Source: Stictocephala bisonia
Lineage: Eukaryota > Arthropoda > Insecta > Hemiptera > Membracidae
Direction of reading: 5' to 3'
DNA length: 64,000 nucleotides
NCBI GenBank assembly: GCA_035578905.1
Contig: JAQJVL010000048.1
Location: forward strand, 588,001-652,000
Shown: in pieces, positions 1-13,464 of the stretch
Layout: every line of letters begins with the position of its first letter
How positions within the stretch are numbered: the stretch's first letter is position 1
Notes under the pieces: generated by a model
Seen by the model: the letters and a program-made list of their open reading frames with translations, nothing else
Told to the model about the DNA's origin: nothing
Database searches by the model: none
Program-made: the position numbers and the translations under genes

Positions 1-887
1 TAACTGGATTTCAGTATTTATGCACACTGAATACTCCTATATTCGCCCATAAGGTAACTTAAACTATACAATACAATAATTATAATCTAAACTTATTCTG
101 GTTTCACATTTGGAGTACGTGTATCATAATGAATGAACATTACTAGTAGCTTTAATACTTTGAAAATTTCTAAAATAACCTTCAAATATTTTGAGATTTG
201 CAAGTGGTTAATTTTATGTTTATTCATCTATGTTCTAAAAAAAACAAGAAAACAGTTTGCTTTAAATTCATGAAAGTGTGTCACTACAATACAGCAGTAA
301 GTGATAAAATTTAAAAATGTCTTTGTGTGGTGGGGTATGGCAGATAAATTCCGGTAAATGATATGAGAATGGTAAGTAACAATTATTATTGTAAATAAGA
401 GCGGTTTAAACTGAAGAACTTAAATAGTACCTAGTAATGTGAACTATCTCGTGTTGTTTAGTTAAGTTATTCTGTGTAAATAAATCAACAGTTAGTAGCC
501 CACATAGTGGGTCGCCTCTTGGACCGTACAATATCTTTGTATGAATGCAATGAACAGCTGAAGTGGATTAGCGAGACACTGTTGATAAGCTAACTGCATC
601 CTGGTATTGTGTACTTAGGTAATAATTGTACAGTGGAGTACGTGAAGTAGTTGGATAAACACCTCTCATTCGTGGTAAATTATTACTGGAGCTCATGTTT
701 TGCCAGATAGAATGACAACTGTTTGAAAAAATATTTGGTATCAGTCAGTTTTTAAATTTCTCGATCACATGCATAGGATGACTATGCAAAGTAAAGCAAC
801 ATTGGATTTGAATGCAATTTTATAAAATCTCTTTGAATGTTATTCAATCTGATTTATTAGCTTATAAATCATACTACATGTACTTCA
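1..887. other. AT-rich stretch, nothing recognised
   Basis: No open frame with codon-like character, RNA gene or repeat is visible. The last 40 bases or so drift into a degenerate unit of the satellite that follows. Confidence 0.5.
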
Positions 888-2795
888 CAGTTACGAAATG
901 TGTGTACATCTTCGTCACTTGACAGTGGAAGAGTTAATCAACTACATGTACTAACTACGCAGTTACAAAATGTGTGTACATCTTCGTCACTGACAGTGGA
1001 AGAATTAATCATACTACATGTACTAACTACGCAGTTACGAAATGTGTGTACATCTTCGTCACTGACAGTGGAAGAGTTAATCTACTACATGTACTAACTA
1101 CGCAGTTACGAAATGTGTGTACATCTTCGTCACTGACAGTGGAAGAATTAATCATACTACATGTACTAACTACGCAGTTACGAAATGTGTGTACATCTTC
1201 GTCACTGACAGTGGAAGAGTTAATCTAATACATGTACTAACTACGCAGTTACGAAATGTGTGTACATCTTCGTCACTTGACAGTAGAAGAGTTAATCTAA
1301 TACATGTACTAACTACGCAGTTACGAAATGTGTGTACATCTTCGTCACTGACAGTGGAAGAATTAATCATACTACATGTACTAACTACGCAGTTACGAAA
1401 TGTGTGTACATCTTCGTCACTTGACAGTAGAAGAGTTAATCTAATACATGTACTAACTACGCAGTTACGAAATGTGTGTACATCTTCGTCACTGACAGTG
1501 GAAGAATTAATCATACTACATGTACTAACTACGCAGTTACGAAATGTGTGTACATCTTCGTCACTGACAGTGGAAGAGTTAATCTACTACATGTACTAAC
1601 TACGCAGTTACGAAATGTGTGTACATCTTCGTCACTGACAGTGGAAGAATTAATCTACTACATGTACTAACTACGCAGTTACAAAATGTGTGTACATCTT
1701 CGTCACTGATAGTGGAAGAATTAATCTACTACATGTACTAACTACGCAGTTACGAAATGTGTGTATATCTTCGTCACTGATAGTAGAAGAGTTAATCTAC
1801 TACATGTACTAACTAAGCAGTTACGAAATGTGTGTACATCTTCGTCACTGACAGTAGAAGAGTTAATCTACTACATGTACTAACTACGCAGTTACGAAAT
1901 GTGTGTACATCTTCATCACTGACAGTAGAAGAGTTAATCTAATACATGTACTAACTACGCAGTTACGAAATGTGTGTACATCTTCGTCACTGACAGTGGA
2001 AGAGTTAATCTACTACATGTACTAACTACGCAGTTACGAAATGTGTGTATATCTTCGTCACTGACAGTAGAAGAGTTAATCTACTACATGTACTAACTAC
2101 GCAGTTACGAAATGTGTGAACATCTTCGTCACTGACAGTAGAAGAGTTAATCTACTACATGTACTAACTACGCAGTTACGAAATGTGTGTACATCTTCGT
2201 CACTGACAGTAGAAGAGTTAATCTACTACATGTACTAACTACGCAGTTACGAAATGTGTGTATATCTTCGTCACTGATAGTGGAAGAGTTAATCTACTAC
2301 CAGTACTAACTAAGCAGTTACGAAATGTGTGTACATCTTCGTCACTGACAGTAGAAGAGTTAATCTACTACATGTACTAACTACGCAGTTACGAAATGTG
2401 TGTACATCTTCGTCACTGACAGTAGAAGAGTTAATCTACTACATGTACTAACTACGCAGTTACGAAATGTGTGTACATCTTCGTCACTGACAGTGGAAGA
2501 GTTAATCTACTACATGTACTAACTACGCAGTTACGAAATGTGTGTACATCTTCGTCACTGACAGTTGAAGAGTTAATCTACTACATGTACTAACTACGCA
2601 GTTACGAAATGTGTGTACATCTTCGTCACTGACAGTGGAAGAGTTAATCTACTACATGTACTAACTACGCAGTTACGAAATGTGTGTACATCTTCGTCAC
2701 TGACAGTAGAAGAGTTAATCTACTACATGTACTAACTACGCAGTTACGAAATGTGTGTACATCTTCGTTACTGACAGTGGTAGAATTAATCTACT
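888..2795. repeat. 71/72-bp tandem satellite, about 26 copies
   Basis: A head-to-tail array is seen directly. Each unit contains the landmarks CAGTTACGAAATGTGTGTAC, CTTCGTCACTGACAGTGG and CTACATGTACTAACTACGC. Landmark spacings alternate between 71 and 72 bp (for example 961, 1033, 1104, 1176). The extra base comes from CACTTGACAG versus CACTGACAG and from small differences near AATTAATCATAC. Most units differ by only a few substitutions, pointing to recent homogenisation. Both strands are free of stops over several units, which gives open frames of 64-160 codons, but the translations are only the monomer repeated, so these are not genes. The first unit (near 870) and last unit (near 2780) are degenerate, as expected at array edges. 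Confidence 0.97.
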
Positions 2796-3797
2796 ACTTA
2801 TTGAATCTGTAACAATAGTTACAACATTGTTAATATTTGTAATAGGCCGACAACACGTTTGCTAGAATCACCACCTGCAGAGCTACGTTTACCACAACCC
2901 GATTTCAAACAGTCTCAACACATCGATGAATAAACAGCATTTAAAATTGAGTACTAATTTTTTGTGACTTATTTTTATATGGATGTCCATGTTCAAAAGT
3001 ATGCCCAGTGAATAGGTATATACGTGAATATAACATTATGGTTAGGGAAATCTGCACTTGTAAACTTCGTCTTAAGATATCAACAAAATTACTGTTTTTT
3101 TTAATTTTTTAAATTAGGTTTAGCTAAATCTTTTAACATGGGACAAGTAAGTAAATGTAAGTGAAGATGAAATATGTAAATAATTCAACAACAGAAACTG
3201 AATTACTTTCATTTTATTTTTAATTGAGATGATTGTTAAAGACGATTTTAATAAAAACTATACTTTAAGTCGTGATTAGGAAATGAAAATTAGAGCGAAG
3301 GAACTTAGACATTACGTCATTTACAGTAATGGTCACAAATATACGTATGAATCTGGCGTGTTATAGCTCTTAATACCTTGACAAAAGCCGCGCATAAAGA
3401 CAGTTCTCAAAGCTTACAATCCAACCATTGTCTACGTGATAATATCTCTCACAGCCCTGCACTGGACACCAACACGGCAATCCTCTTTTCCATAACTCAC
3501 ACAACTGTGTATGTTGAACTTATTGTTTTCTGGTAGTTAGTCATTGTTGAAATAAACTATATATTCTTTAAATTAACCCTCTAAATGGTGGTTTGGAGTA
3601 ATTAGTAATTTGTCTATATTATTTTTTCTAGTAGCAATGGTCAATTTTGTTCCAATAGTAACATAACTTACGAGTCGTATATGCTACTGTACTTGTACCT
3701 ATTTATTCAGGAATATATAACGTAAAGGAATACATCTGAAAGAAGAAATGTATATTTACAGCTGAAGTGTACCATTAACTGACATCTATATAATATA
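2796..3797. other. AT-rich stretch, nothing recognised
   Basis: No gene-like open frame or repeat is seen between the satellite and the inverted-repeat element at 3798. Confidence 0.5.
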
Positions 3798-4277
3798 CAT
3801 GGTGGAGAAAAATATGGAAACGCTTACACTACAACGTTATTTTTTTCAAAAGATAATTTAATAATTTACTTTTTATAAATAATTGTGTTCCTTAAGTATA
3901 GTTTCTCATCAGAATAATTTACTTAAAACCATTAAATAGCGAATAAATAATATTATTCAAATTACGAGTTACTTATTCAACTCGCAGTTACTTTGAAATT
4001 CAAAATACCGCTGATCTGGAAAGGATAAATCTTTCGAAGCCCAGTTTGCGGCAATTAATTTCTCTTCAATAGAAATTTAATTTGATACCAAACTCGAACT
4101 AGGCTTACGTTGGAGATTTTCGTTCAACTCCTCATGGGCCATCCCCCTGGAAAGATGAAATATCACTAATGGTGTCAAAAAGTATGTTCATTGTAACCAT
4201 GATGATGTAAAAGATTTCACTTTTACAATAGAAGTCATACAAAGGTTGTGAAAGCGTTTACATATTTTTCCACCCTG
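3798..4277. mobile_element. TA-flanked MITE-like element, 480 bp
   Basis: The left end reads CATGGTGGAGAAAAATATGG. The reverse complement of the right end reads CAGGGTGGAAAAATATGTAA. The imperfect terminal inverted repeat covers about 28 bp, and a TA dinucleotide abuts each end (3796-3797 and 4278-4279). TA duplication and ends of this kind fit the Tc1/mariner superfamily. No transposase frame lies inside, so this would be a non-autonomous copy. The assignment rests on the ends only. Confidence 0.7.
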
Positions 4278-4279
4278 TA

Positions 4280-7200
4280 CATTTACTGTTGGCAGCTGTA
4301 ATGTAATATAACAAAGTATAAAGTTGACACATCACTGATGCCGATTAAATTTTATTTCAATCTTTACGAATATGTACAAATTGTAACAAGAACATATACT
4401 TGTATTTTACTAAACACGGAATTTAAATTACTGCAATGGAGCAAATCTAACGGATCAGCCCAAGTATGACTAGGTCTTATGATATTTCCTTACTAGCCAT
4501 CATACGAGCTAGGTGACACGAGTGTGGAGAGACGGGGTTGGCACGCGAAGGGGCAAGGGAGTACCTTAGATAGTTAGTTTGCAATAGAACGAAAAACTAA
4601 AGGTAAATAGAAATTAGTTCTTATGCATTATTGTGTTACTATTGTGCATTATTAGAAGGCATCGAGGGAAAATAACCACAAGTAGAATATTTCCCCATGA
4701 GGAACAGCATAATCTCTGTGTAACTCGCAGTACTGTATTAATTTTCACTCAATAAGATATTGTCGAAGTATATAATTCCACGAGTGAAAAATGTGCTTCG
4801 AATTGTATTGTTCAATGACATAATGCATATGGTGTCATTAAATTAAATACGTCGCTATTGTGCAATGACAATAATAGCTGACAGAAAACATGTGACTGAA
4901 TGATGACATTTAATTATACATTGCCTAAATGTATAATTACCTGATTGCCTAACTAATTCAAACTATTCATCAATTTATTTTTTAATATTTTTGCAGGTAA
5001 TCCTCTCCTCACACCGGACGGATTTGGATCCAAAAAAACTGGACACAAATAAATGCTTATGATAATCACAACCTCCAAGTTAATATTTGGTTTACACTAT
5101 TTGAACATACACTCATAGTTGTCGATTTCCTTTACGAAATCTTGCATTTATATAATTAAATTGAACAAAGACAAATATATAACTACTTGACACATAAAAT
5201 AGTTTATTCTTATCAAGATCAATTATAACTTAGTTAAAAGCATAGAAAATTAAAATATATTACATGATTTGGAGATTGATATAGAATACTACAAAACTAA
5301 TTTATGGTGATAATAACATACATCAGTTATGAAAAGACTACCATTATTTTTCAAAGAAGCAAATTTGAAACGTACTATGTATTCAGTAACGGTTTAAATT
5401 AAGTATATTATTTAATTGTAGTTTTTAACAAACTCCACGCCATAAAAATAAGGTTTTATTCACATAAAAATAATATTATAAATATATACTATTGATAAAA
5501 CAAATATTTTACTAAGATTTGATTATATCTTAAACTAATCAATGAGAATAAATTAGAGAAGTGTTGAGGTATCCACCAATACTTGTACATGTTATTTACA
5601 TAGGACAGCTGAACCTTTGAGTACAGTAAATAGAACTAACGGACGAGTCTGGGGAGACTTTAATCCTTGTGAATACAGACCTAAAGGGAGCCACGGCGTA
5701 TACACTAACTGCTGGTTTAATTAAATATGAGGGATTAAAAGGGTCAACATTTTATTTGAAACACATTTCACTTTCTGAAAAATGGTACCATTCATATTAC
5801 ATTCACATACTTAAATTACAACATTACTGTTTATGATTAATAAACATTTCCAGGATAATACTTATGTAGGATTTAATACTTTTATTCCATATTTACAATA
5901 ACCCTATGCAAGTAGGCTTAAGTCAATTTAGGGAAGATAGAGTTTTTTTTATTGATTGTACTCAATATCAAAATATCTAAAAACGATCATAAAAGGATAC
6001 ATTGTAATTGTTGCATCTCACGAATCCTAATAGCAGAAATATACTTATCAATAAATAGAAACTCTAACAAATATTTGGTAGTAAACATAATTAATCAATA
6101 ATTACATTTTCAATATAAGTCATGCACAATATTTGAACATTAGAACAAAAATATCAATAATATAAATCTACACATACATGATACGTCCATTAGAAAGTGA
6201 CAGCCTAAAATAAAAATATATTTAAATATTTGACAAAGGTTTCTAAATAGTTTTTGTTTAAAAGTTTTAACTTTTCAGCACAAATATTCTTCCTGATAAA
6301 CACCATCCTTGAGTGTAGTTTTCTGTCATTGGTGTTTGGCAGCTCAACAGAATACTCTGAAAGGGTTTGTCAACTATTTATCAATACAATTTTGATTATT
6401 TGAATACACTTTTTGTAATATAAGACAACATTTTGAATTGAGTTATTCTAAAATTATAAGTAAGCCTATGTACTTGTTTAATGTTTTTGCCTTAGTCTTA
6501 TATAACTATTTTCAATGTAGCTAAAAGTAGACGATAGTACAAAACTTATCGAAATGCATTGTAGTATATAAACATATTCTTAAGCAAACAATGCAAGTGA
6601 AAACAGGATGTTTGAAGACATGTTTCGACTGGAATAACTGAAACATCAGTCGGTCAATAGCTATAGTCTGATTGTTGAATTTATCAACTGGAATCTGAGT
6701 TGACACAAGGCTCAATGTACAATAAAGCGGAATATCAAAAGCAGCGTGGCAACTGTCAGACAGTGCGAGGTAATCATTCCGTAGCTGTTGATGGATTGGT
6801 GATTTCATCTACTGGTAGCTGAGGTGACGAGATCTCAAAAGGCCCATTGTATTTAAATTAGAATATTGACAGCAGATTGACTCCCGTAAAATGTTTATTG
6901 GGTTTGTCATCGTTATCACTTGGCAGTCAACTATGTATGGTGAATTGATTGACATTATGTATACATGGTAATTATCTGTATATTAAAGAGCAAAAACATA
7001 ACCAAAACTAGAATTCAATTCAAGTATCCTTGTCACCTTAGAATAACTAGTAAGCTTATACCGTATGTTTCGAACGATAAGAACATCATCCTAAATGTTA
7101 TAGTTTAGGTTCCAATAAATACAGTAATGAAATTTAACTTCAGCGACCACTCTTCTTTTTCATAGACTGATATTATATTTACATCTCCTTTCCCTATAAT

Positions 7201-7440
7201 ATTTATTACACACATATCCAATACCTGTATATACAAATTAGGAAATTATTTAATGAAAGAAATTATCGTAAATGTGAAAATATGTCATTTAAATATTCAG
7301 GAAGACTAAGAGAGGGTGAAATGCATCTTGTAAGGTGGAGGAAAGTTCAATAAAAGAGCAATTAAACATAAATATTATTTAGTTTAGAACTAACAAATTA
7401 GAAAATTTATTTCTAAGGAATCTATTAAAAAAGTGGTCCG
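4280..7440. other. AT-rich stretch, nothing recognised
   Basis: About 3 kb of low-GC sequence. The longest minus-strand open frame (6521-6808, 95 codons) has no recognisable motif and a length expected by chance at this base composition. Confidence 0.5.
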
Positions 7441-7454
7441 GAAAAAGAAACCAT

Positions 7455-7620
7455 TCTTCTTCTTCTTGACCCACCCAACCATACATGTTCTATGGAAATG
7501 ACCTACCCTTCTGCTCATACACGTACACTGGTATTTATTGTATGACTATAAATAACTACAACTGCATGTGTGTGGATGGGCGAGTGGGTAACTACAACTG
7601 AACGTGTGTGTTTAACTAAC
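7455..7620. repeat. ACGTGT/GGGTGGGT minisatellite fragments, facing each other
   Basis: The left part (7468-7530) reads TGACCCACCCAACCATACATG and related words; the right part (7564-7612) reads GTGTGTGGATGGGCGAGTGGG. They are diverged units of one GT-rich minisatellite in opposite orientation. Related units recur at 12600-12725, 47385-47460 and 59130-59205. Confidence 0.55.
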
Positions 7621-7639
7621 TGTAGAATGTATACTAAAG

Positions 7640-9015
7640 ATGTGGTAGGATTGAAGAAACAAATGTACGTTTGTAATTATAAATTGGCCCATATTTACAA
7701 GACAAATTCATTGATATTCACTGATAACTTTTCTCAAGTTTTACACCTTAAAAATAGCATGAAATTGAGCTTTTAACATATAATCAAGGAAATTCTAAGG
7801 AATAAAAACAATATTTTTTTGTAATACCTTTACCATGATCTATTTATATTCGATTAAATTATGAAATTTAATATAAATAGACAAAACAGCATAATAATGC
7901 TGATGCTGTACCAATAATGGGTTTTATAAAAGATCGGCCAAAGCTCTACATGTTATACGTTATAACCACACGTCACATTTGAGAACATACGAAGAGAAAC
8001 AGTGAAATACACTCTTACAAACAATAAAAAAGCTAATTTTGTGGCTGTAGAGTAATTGAACCTTTGTAACTGAGAAAAAATGAGGTTCAGAACGAAACAC
8101 TCAGCACACATAGGAATATGCAAAACGAAAGGTACTTACCATATCTTGGGAACCCAATAAGGATTCACATGGACATCACTCTTACAAACGTGAACCGTTA
8201 AATTCCTCCTCCAATGGTGAGCTAGGGAGTTGATTTTCAAGCATTAAAGACCTCTCTTCGTAAAATAATGAATGTTTGAAGTAGAACTAGAATAAATTCT
8301 GCGAAACATACAATAGAGCCAAAAATTCAACCATGGAAAAGAAATAAGACAATCACAGATGGACGGGAGAGTGGGTATTCGAAAACCAAGCAAGTGGGCT
8401 AAATATCTTCAATAATGTGGAGGTAAAGATAAGAGATAATGATTAGCTGCGAGGTTATGTAATATTTGGTTGTGGAGAAGCTAGTTATAGGAGGATCTCT
8501 GCAAACTGTCTTGTTTTATATACTTACATATCAGTTGTTCACATTTTTGTTATTGGGATTTTATAAGCTGTTTACAAAGGAAAATTTTGACGGTAATTAT
8601 AACAATGAAAAATATTAATATAATGGTTTATGATTAATCTCAAATCAGTTAGTTAACAATATATATTACACATTCTAAACGAGTGAATTTCCTGAAACTA
8701 TCTTCATTTTATGAAATGATAAAATAATATGGATAATCTACTAAATTTATGTTCCCAACGAACACTTATGATTAGTTATTTGAAAATGACATAATTAATG
8801 TACTGATGAATACAAGAACATACTATGGGCAAAAATATATTCTTAAAAATATTTCAAAATAAATATAAAAAAGACCAGACAATAATATATTTTGATGTTC
8901 TCTACAGATACAAAGAAAATTTAAAGACAACATTAACTCTTTAAATTTAACAATTTTAGCACAGTGCTTACATGTTCCACTTCCGACCAAAACAGTACAT
9001 CTCCTATGGCTGTTA
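7640..9015. other. Intergenic, with one weak splice-site pair on the minus strand
   Basis: No clear gene. On the minus strand, a donor-like ATG|GTAAGTACC (GT at 8139-8138) lies 70 nt from an acceptor-like ATTTTTTCTCAG (ends 8070). The reading frame on either side is short and unassigned. Confidence 0.35.
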
Positions 9016-9017
9016 TT

Positions 9018-9110
9018 AATTCAATTCAATTCAATTCAATTCAATTTCTTTATTTACACAATTGAACATTATACAGTTTTCTGTGCAAGTCAGTAAATAC
9101 ATAATATAAA
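9018..9110 (-). mobile_element. 3' end of a non-LTR retrotransposon with (TTGAA)n tail
   Basis: On the plus strand, five TTCAA units are followed by TTTCTTTATTTACACAATTG. On the minus strand this reads as a 3' untranslated region with AATAAAG followed by a TTGAA simple-repeat tail, a common 3' terminus of insect non-LTR elements. No coding sequence can be followed upstream (to higher coordinates), so the copy is severely truncated or decayed. Family unknown. Confidence 0.55.
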
Positions 9111-9199
9111 CAACAAATTTAAAATAATTAAAGTAAAGTGTAAATCACAATAATGATTAAAATAAAAATAAAAATCTATGTACATCAATTACCATTTGA

Positions 9200-10600
9200 C
9201 ATTAGGTCCGACCAGGAGTTCTATCATTAATAAGAAGTGCATTTGGAGAACAGTGAACTACAAATTATATGATGTAACTTACCTCTGGTGTGTTTTGATT
9301 TGGAATACGTGATTGAACATTTTATTTTTACAGAGCAACGATATTTAGAAATGACATAAACTACTTCTGGAAAGTCATTTTAAATTAATCAACTACAAAA
9401 TAAATGCTGTAAGTATATTGGCATAACATTGTTAACTGCCGTAAGATTTTTTTAAAACCAAATGTTTTATTGTGCATTCAATTATGCATATTTTGTAGTA
9501 AAAATTAAAGTCCTAGTTGTTCCTGATATCCATAAAACTGAGATCTTTTTAACAAAATTTCCAAATTATTTCATGAACATAATTCATGTAACTATCAGTT
9601 ACAAACTGCGTAAATTGAGTTTAATGAGTTTAATTAGAATGGGGCGCTGAATTTGACTTTCGACCTAACAGTAACACTTTAGAAACACGACTGAGTTACT
9701 TTAATTCCCTGAAATAGATTGAGTGGTTACAGTACACTATTCATAACTGTTCTCTTGAAAAGAAGGCGGCATCGTCATAAATATAAAATTCTTCAATAAA
9801 ATACAATTTTCTGTAGTGGATCCATATGCATAATTCAAAATTCCATTAGAGATTCAATAGACATAACATTCTTTGGATGGCGACGTTCAGTTAGAAACTA
9901 TTCTGATTTTTACGGAACGGCTACATACGTACTGACATTGTTGTTCTCTCTACATTGTATTATTTTTTCTACCGTTAAAATATACAGTTGTAATCCCTCT
10001 TGAGATTGGTGCATATTATTAATTGATGGTAGAAATTATGTTTGTATTATGGGAAATTTAACTTTTTGTTATCTTCGATTTAAAAAAAAATACAGGTCTA
10101 CGTATTAAAGTAAATTAAACAATTAAATATATTCGGTATTTGCATATTTTTTGTTATGTCCAAACATTATATTCTGAAACATTATGTCCAAAAAGAATTG
10201 TGTCAAGATGGACCAACAAGAGCTGAGTTCTTAACTCTGTATGTGAATAATAAAGCGCTGCCTGAGTCCCGCAAAGGGGGATTTTCTTCTGGTTTTATTC
10301 TTAGTCTTTAATCACATTTTACTTAGAGCACATACAAAACCAGCAATAAATTGAATGCACGGATTATTTAGAAAATATATTTCACGATAATGTTAAAAAA
10401 ATTATCATAAATAAGATTACGCAAACTAAATCAATTGTTATACATTTAATATAATAACAAATACAAATAAGAACGAAGTGTATTCCTACATATGAGACTC
10501 CAACATAACGTTGTTGGTATTTTAAGGCGAATATGAATGGTTATATGAGTGTAGGATGAGTGTGGATGAGTGTAGTCTGGTTACTAACTAAGTTCAACTG
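9200..10600. other. AT-rich stretch, nothing recognised
   Basis: No gene, RNA or repeat recognised. Short open frames (such as 9462-9650) have no motif. Confidence 0.5.
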
Positions 10601-10609
10601 TTCCTCACA

Positions 10610-10930
10610 AAAGGCAATTTATTAATAGCCCAACAGCCAGGACAACTAAGGGACCTACAGCTTTACGTGGAATCCGAACCACGTAGTGCTGGTCTGATTT
10701 TCAGCTAATTGACAAGCCTGATAATCGGTTATCTCCCCCACACAACATCCGCACAATTATTACCACCCAACCTGGACACCCCAGACTTCTCTAATAGTGT
10801 CCACACCGATAGCAACCATCAAGCGGACGCCATGCCGGTATTAAGAGGACCGAGCATCCAACCTATCGCCTATAATCTCCCAAACACTTTGTCCCCATGT
10901 AGCTGGGTTACATGTATGAATATATAATAA
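10610..10930 (-). mobile_element. tRNA-derived SINE-like fragment
   Basis: On the minus strand, GTGGTTCGGATTCCAC (10674-10689) matches the RNA polymerase III B-box consensus GGTTCGANTCC closely. An A-box-like stretch and a body richer in GC than its surroundings lie upstream, and CGTAAAGCTGTAGGTCCC lies downstream. This layout fits a tRNA-derived SINE head plus body. The 72-codon plus-strand frame across it (10709-10927) looks incidental. No target duplication or 3' tail was found, so the element limits are uncertain. Confidence 0.45.
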
Positions 10931-12295
10931 TTTTAAAGGGTTTAAATCATTATTTTTTGGTTACTAATTTAAAAAAATGTTATTCCGCTCCAGTTACGGT
11001 AAATTATCTCAATCTTAGTTATGTTAAGTTAATAGGCTTGACAGCAATGTGATCGAAACATGTTTCTACTAAATTATTGTTATTATTGTTCTGTTAAATT
11101 ATTGTTAGTTTTTTTTAGTAGTAACAAGTCAAATAATTAACGTAGTTAACCCTAGGGAGTAAGTAAACATTTATATTCTAATAAGTAAGTTATATTTTAT
11201 TACCTCAAAGTTAGATGGATAGCTAAGAAAATCCCGTTAGGAATTTTGAACTACACATATGTATGTATGAAACTTGTGTTATAAGAACAAGTTCAGTTGA
11301 ACCTTAGGTGTTTGCTTGATCATCACTTTCCTTGTATACTTATAACGTTATACTCATGCATTCTTAGTGCATGAGAGTGATGTGTATCCGTATGATTCCT
11401 GTGACATTTCACATACAACATACTTACATTCAGAAACATTTAACGATTTACACAACCTTACTTATGAACATTTTACTCTACTCAATCGAGAAGACAAGTC
11501 ATTTTTAACAATACCTGACACTCAGGACTTTAAAGGTTTCACCAAGTGACCACATTTATTTACGATAAACAGTAAACTACTTTACTATAATTGTAGATAG
11601 TAGTACTTATAATTGATAAATATTATAATAGTCAACATTAAAAACTTACTTTGTATGATTAAATTCTTCAAATAATTATTTTAAAACTGTAAAAATTATG
11701 AACTACAGAAACGTCATGAAACGAAGTATGATTTTTGTTTAGCAAAAGGAAATTTAATCAGAGTTGTCTGAATAATATTTGACGAATGTAGCGCTCGTAA
11801 TTCCTATGCCGACCACGTAGTGACAAACGTGTGATGTGTTCTTTGACCAATCATTCTACAGTTGTGAGAATTGGTTTAACTACATTGATTTACTTTGTTA
11901 GTGTCATGTCAAAAATTCAAATAGAGAAATAAAAACAACATCCATGCCTGTTGAATTTTAAGACTTCTAGTTGGTAATTGAGTGAAGTATGCTCCATGGT
12001 TAGCATCTATACTTTCCGTTGATAACCTCGTCAAGGTGCTATCTACACAATGTACAAGACAACTAGACGTATGCTTTGATGTGATCGCTGAGACTTGCCA
12101 ATCATTGTTAATCCAAGCTCGCTTATCATTGTATCCTCAGTGCCACTGATATTATTATGTTCTGATGTGTGTTTTTTTTTTTTTTTTAAATAAAGTCACT
12201 TTAAACTTATATAAGGGATCATAATAATTTCACCATATTTTACAAACTTCTAACTATAAAATAATAATTGGTAAATTTGTTGAATTATTTATAAC
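10931..12295. other. Mostly unassigned; poly(T) tract and possible inverted-repeat relic
   Basis: The segment 12025-12055 (AACCTCGTCAAGGTGCTATC) resembles the terminal repeat of the foldback at 45781-46430 (AACCGCGTCAAGGTACTATC). A run of 16 T lies at 12172-12187. No genes are seen. Confidence 0.4.
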
Positions 12296-13040
12296 GCTTC
12301 AACCGTTTTAAAAACAATAACAACGTTTCGACAGATATAAACTCTGTCTTTAGGGGTCATTTACTACCTTAGCCTACATTTAAAACACCTTTTTTACTTC
12401 AACTAACCAATTTTAAAGTAAGAAAACACTTATAAAACTACACGTTTATAGTTTAAGGGTGACTAGAAAGTTCCGTCTTAATAGGAACTATTACACATAT
12501 ACTCAATTATGGAAAACTATACAATACAAAGAACAAAATATGAAAACTGTATTAATCAACATACACAGAAAAGATTATTAAATAATACAAATTAATTTTG
12601 ACAATATAATATAATACGTACATTGCCAATGCTCACTCACCTTCCCATACATGTACAGTAGCATTGAACCACTCACCCACACAAACAGAATTGACCCACC
12701 AACCAAATACACATATACGTTCAAATCATTTTAATTTATACTATTTTATAATATTTTCTATTTATTGTTGATTGATAATGTTTTCATATTTTGTTCTTCG
12801 TGTTGTATATTTTGTCAATTATGTGTACGTTTGATAGTTTATAAGAAGACGTGACTCTTTAAAGAGTTGACCCTACTTAATATACAAACATGTAGTTTTA
12901 TAAGGGTTTACTACATTGATATGGGTTAGTTTAAATAAAAAATGGTATAGGCAAAGGTAGTAAGTAACCCGTTAAGACGACAGGAGTTTTATACCTAATG
13001 GGAACGTTGTGTTTATTTCTTTAAAAAGTTTAGGTGTTGG
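12296..13040. mobile_element. Diverged long-inverted-repeat element with internal GT minisatellite
   Basis: The segment 12296-12482 and the reverse complement of about 12838-13040 share a long series of words in the same order: AACAACGTTT, TATAAAACTC or TATAAACTCTGTC, ACTACCTT.GCCTA and TTATAAAACTACA.GTTT. The arms are roughly 190 bp and visibly diverged, so the element is old. Between them, 12600-12725 holds minus-oriented GT minisatellite units (CTCACTCACCTTCCCATACA, TGACCCACCAACC). The same minisatellite-then-arm order recurs at 59130-59335, so this is one dispersed family. No coding sequence. Superfamily unknown. Confidence 0.6.
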
Positions 13041-13464
13041 AGACCCAACAATTCTACCAATCAGAACAATCTAATGGCAATGAAACTTTCAAACAACAAT
13101 AAAATCATGCTAAGTAACTAAAAAGGTATAAAACTTTACACGTTTACTTGTCTACCTAATACAGCGTCTTCTGATTCAGAAACTATATAAGCACAGTTTA
13201 AGCCGTGCTATAAGCCCCTTCTCAAAATCACTTTAAGCTAGAGTGAGTTTAAGTTAAACAAGTTTATAGGTACCGTCTTTAAGTTGACCTAGTCCTCATT
13301 TAAAGAAGATTAAGTATGTTACTTTATTGCTTCTGGTAATTAAAAAGCTCCACCTTAGAGACAGTGGGAAATCACAAATATTACACCTATTTCTATTGAA
13401 CATACATTTGACAACATTAGTGTTATCGATCGTTTAGTGCATATAGCAATGCAAGTATTGGTAA
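13041..13464. other. Unassigned AT-rich stretch
   Basis: Nothing recognised between the inverted-repeat element and the tRNA-like segment. Confidence 0.45.

Noticed and set aside
1117..1599. 160-codon plus-strand frame and its 114-codon antisense partner
   Set aside because: Both are translations of the 71/72-bp satellite.
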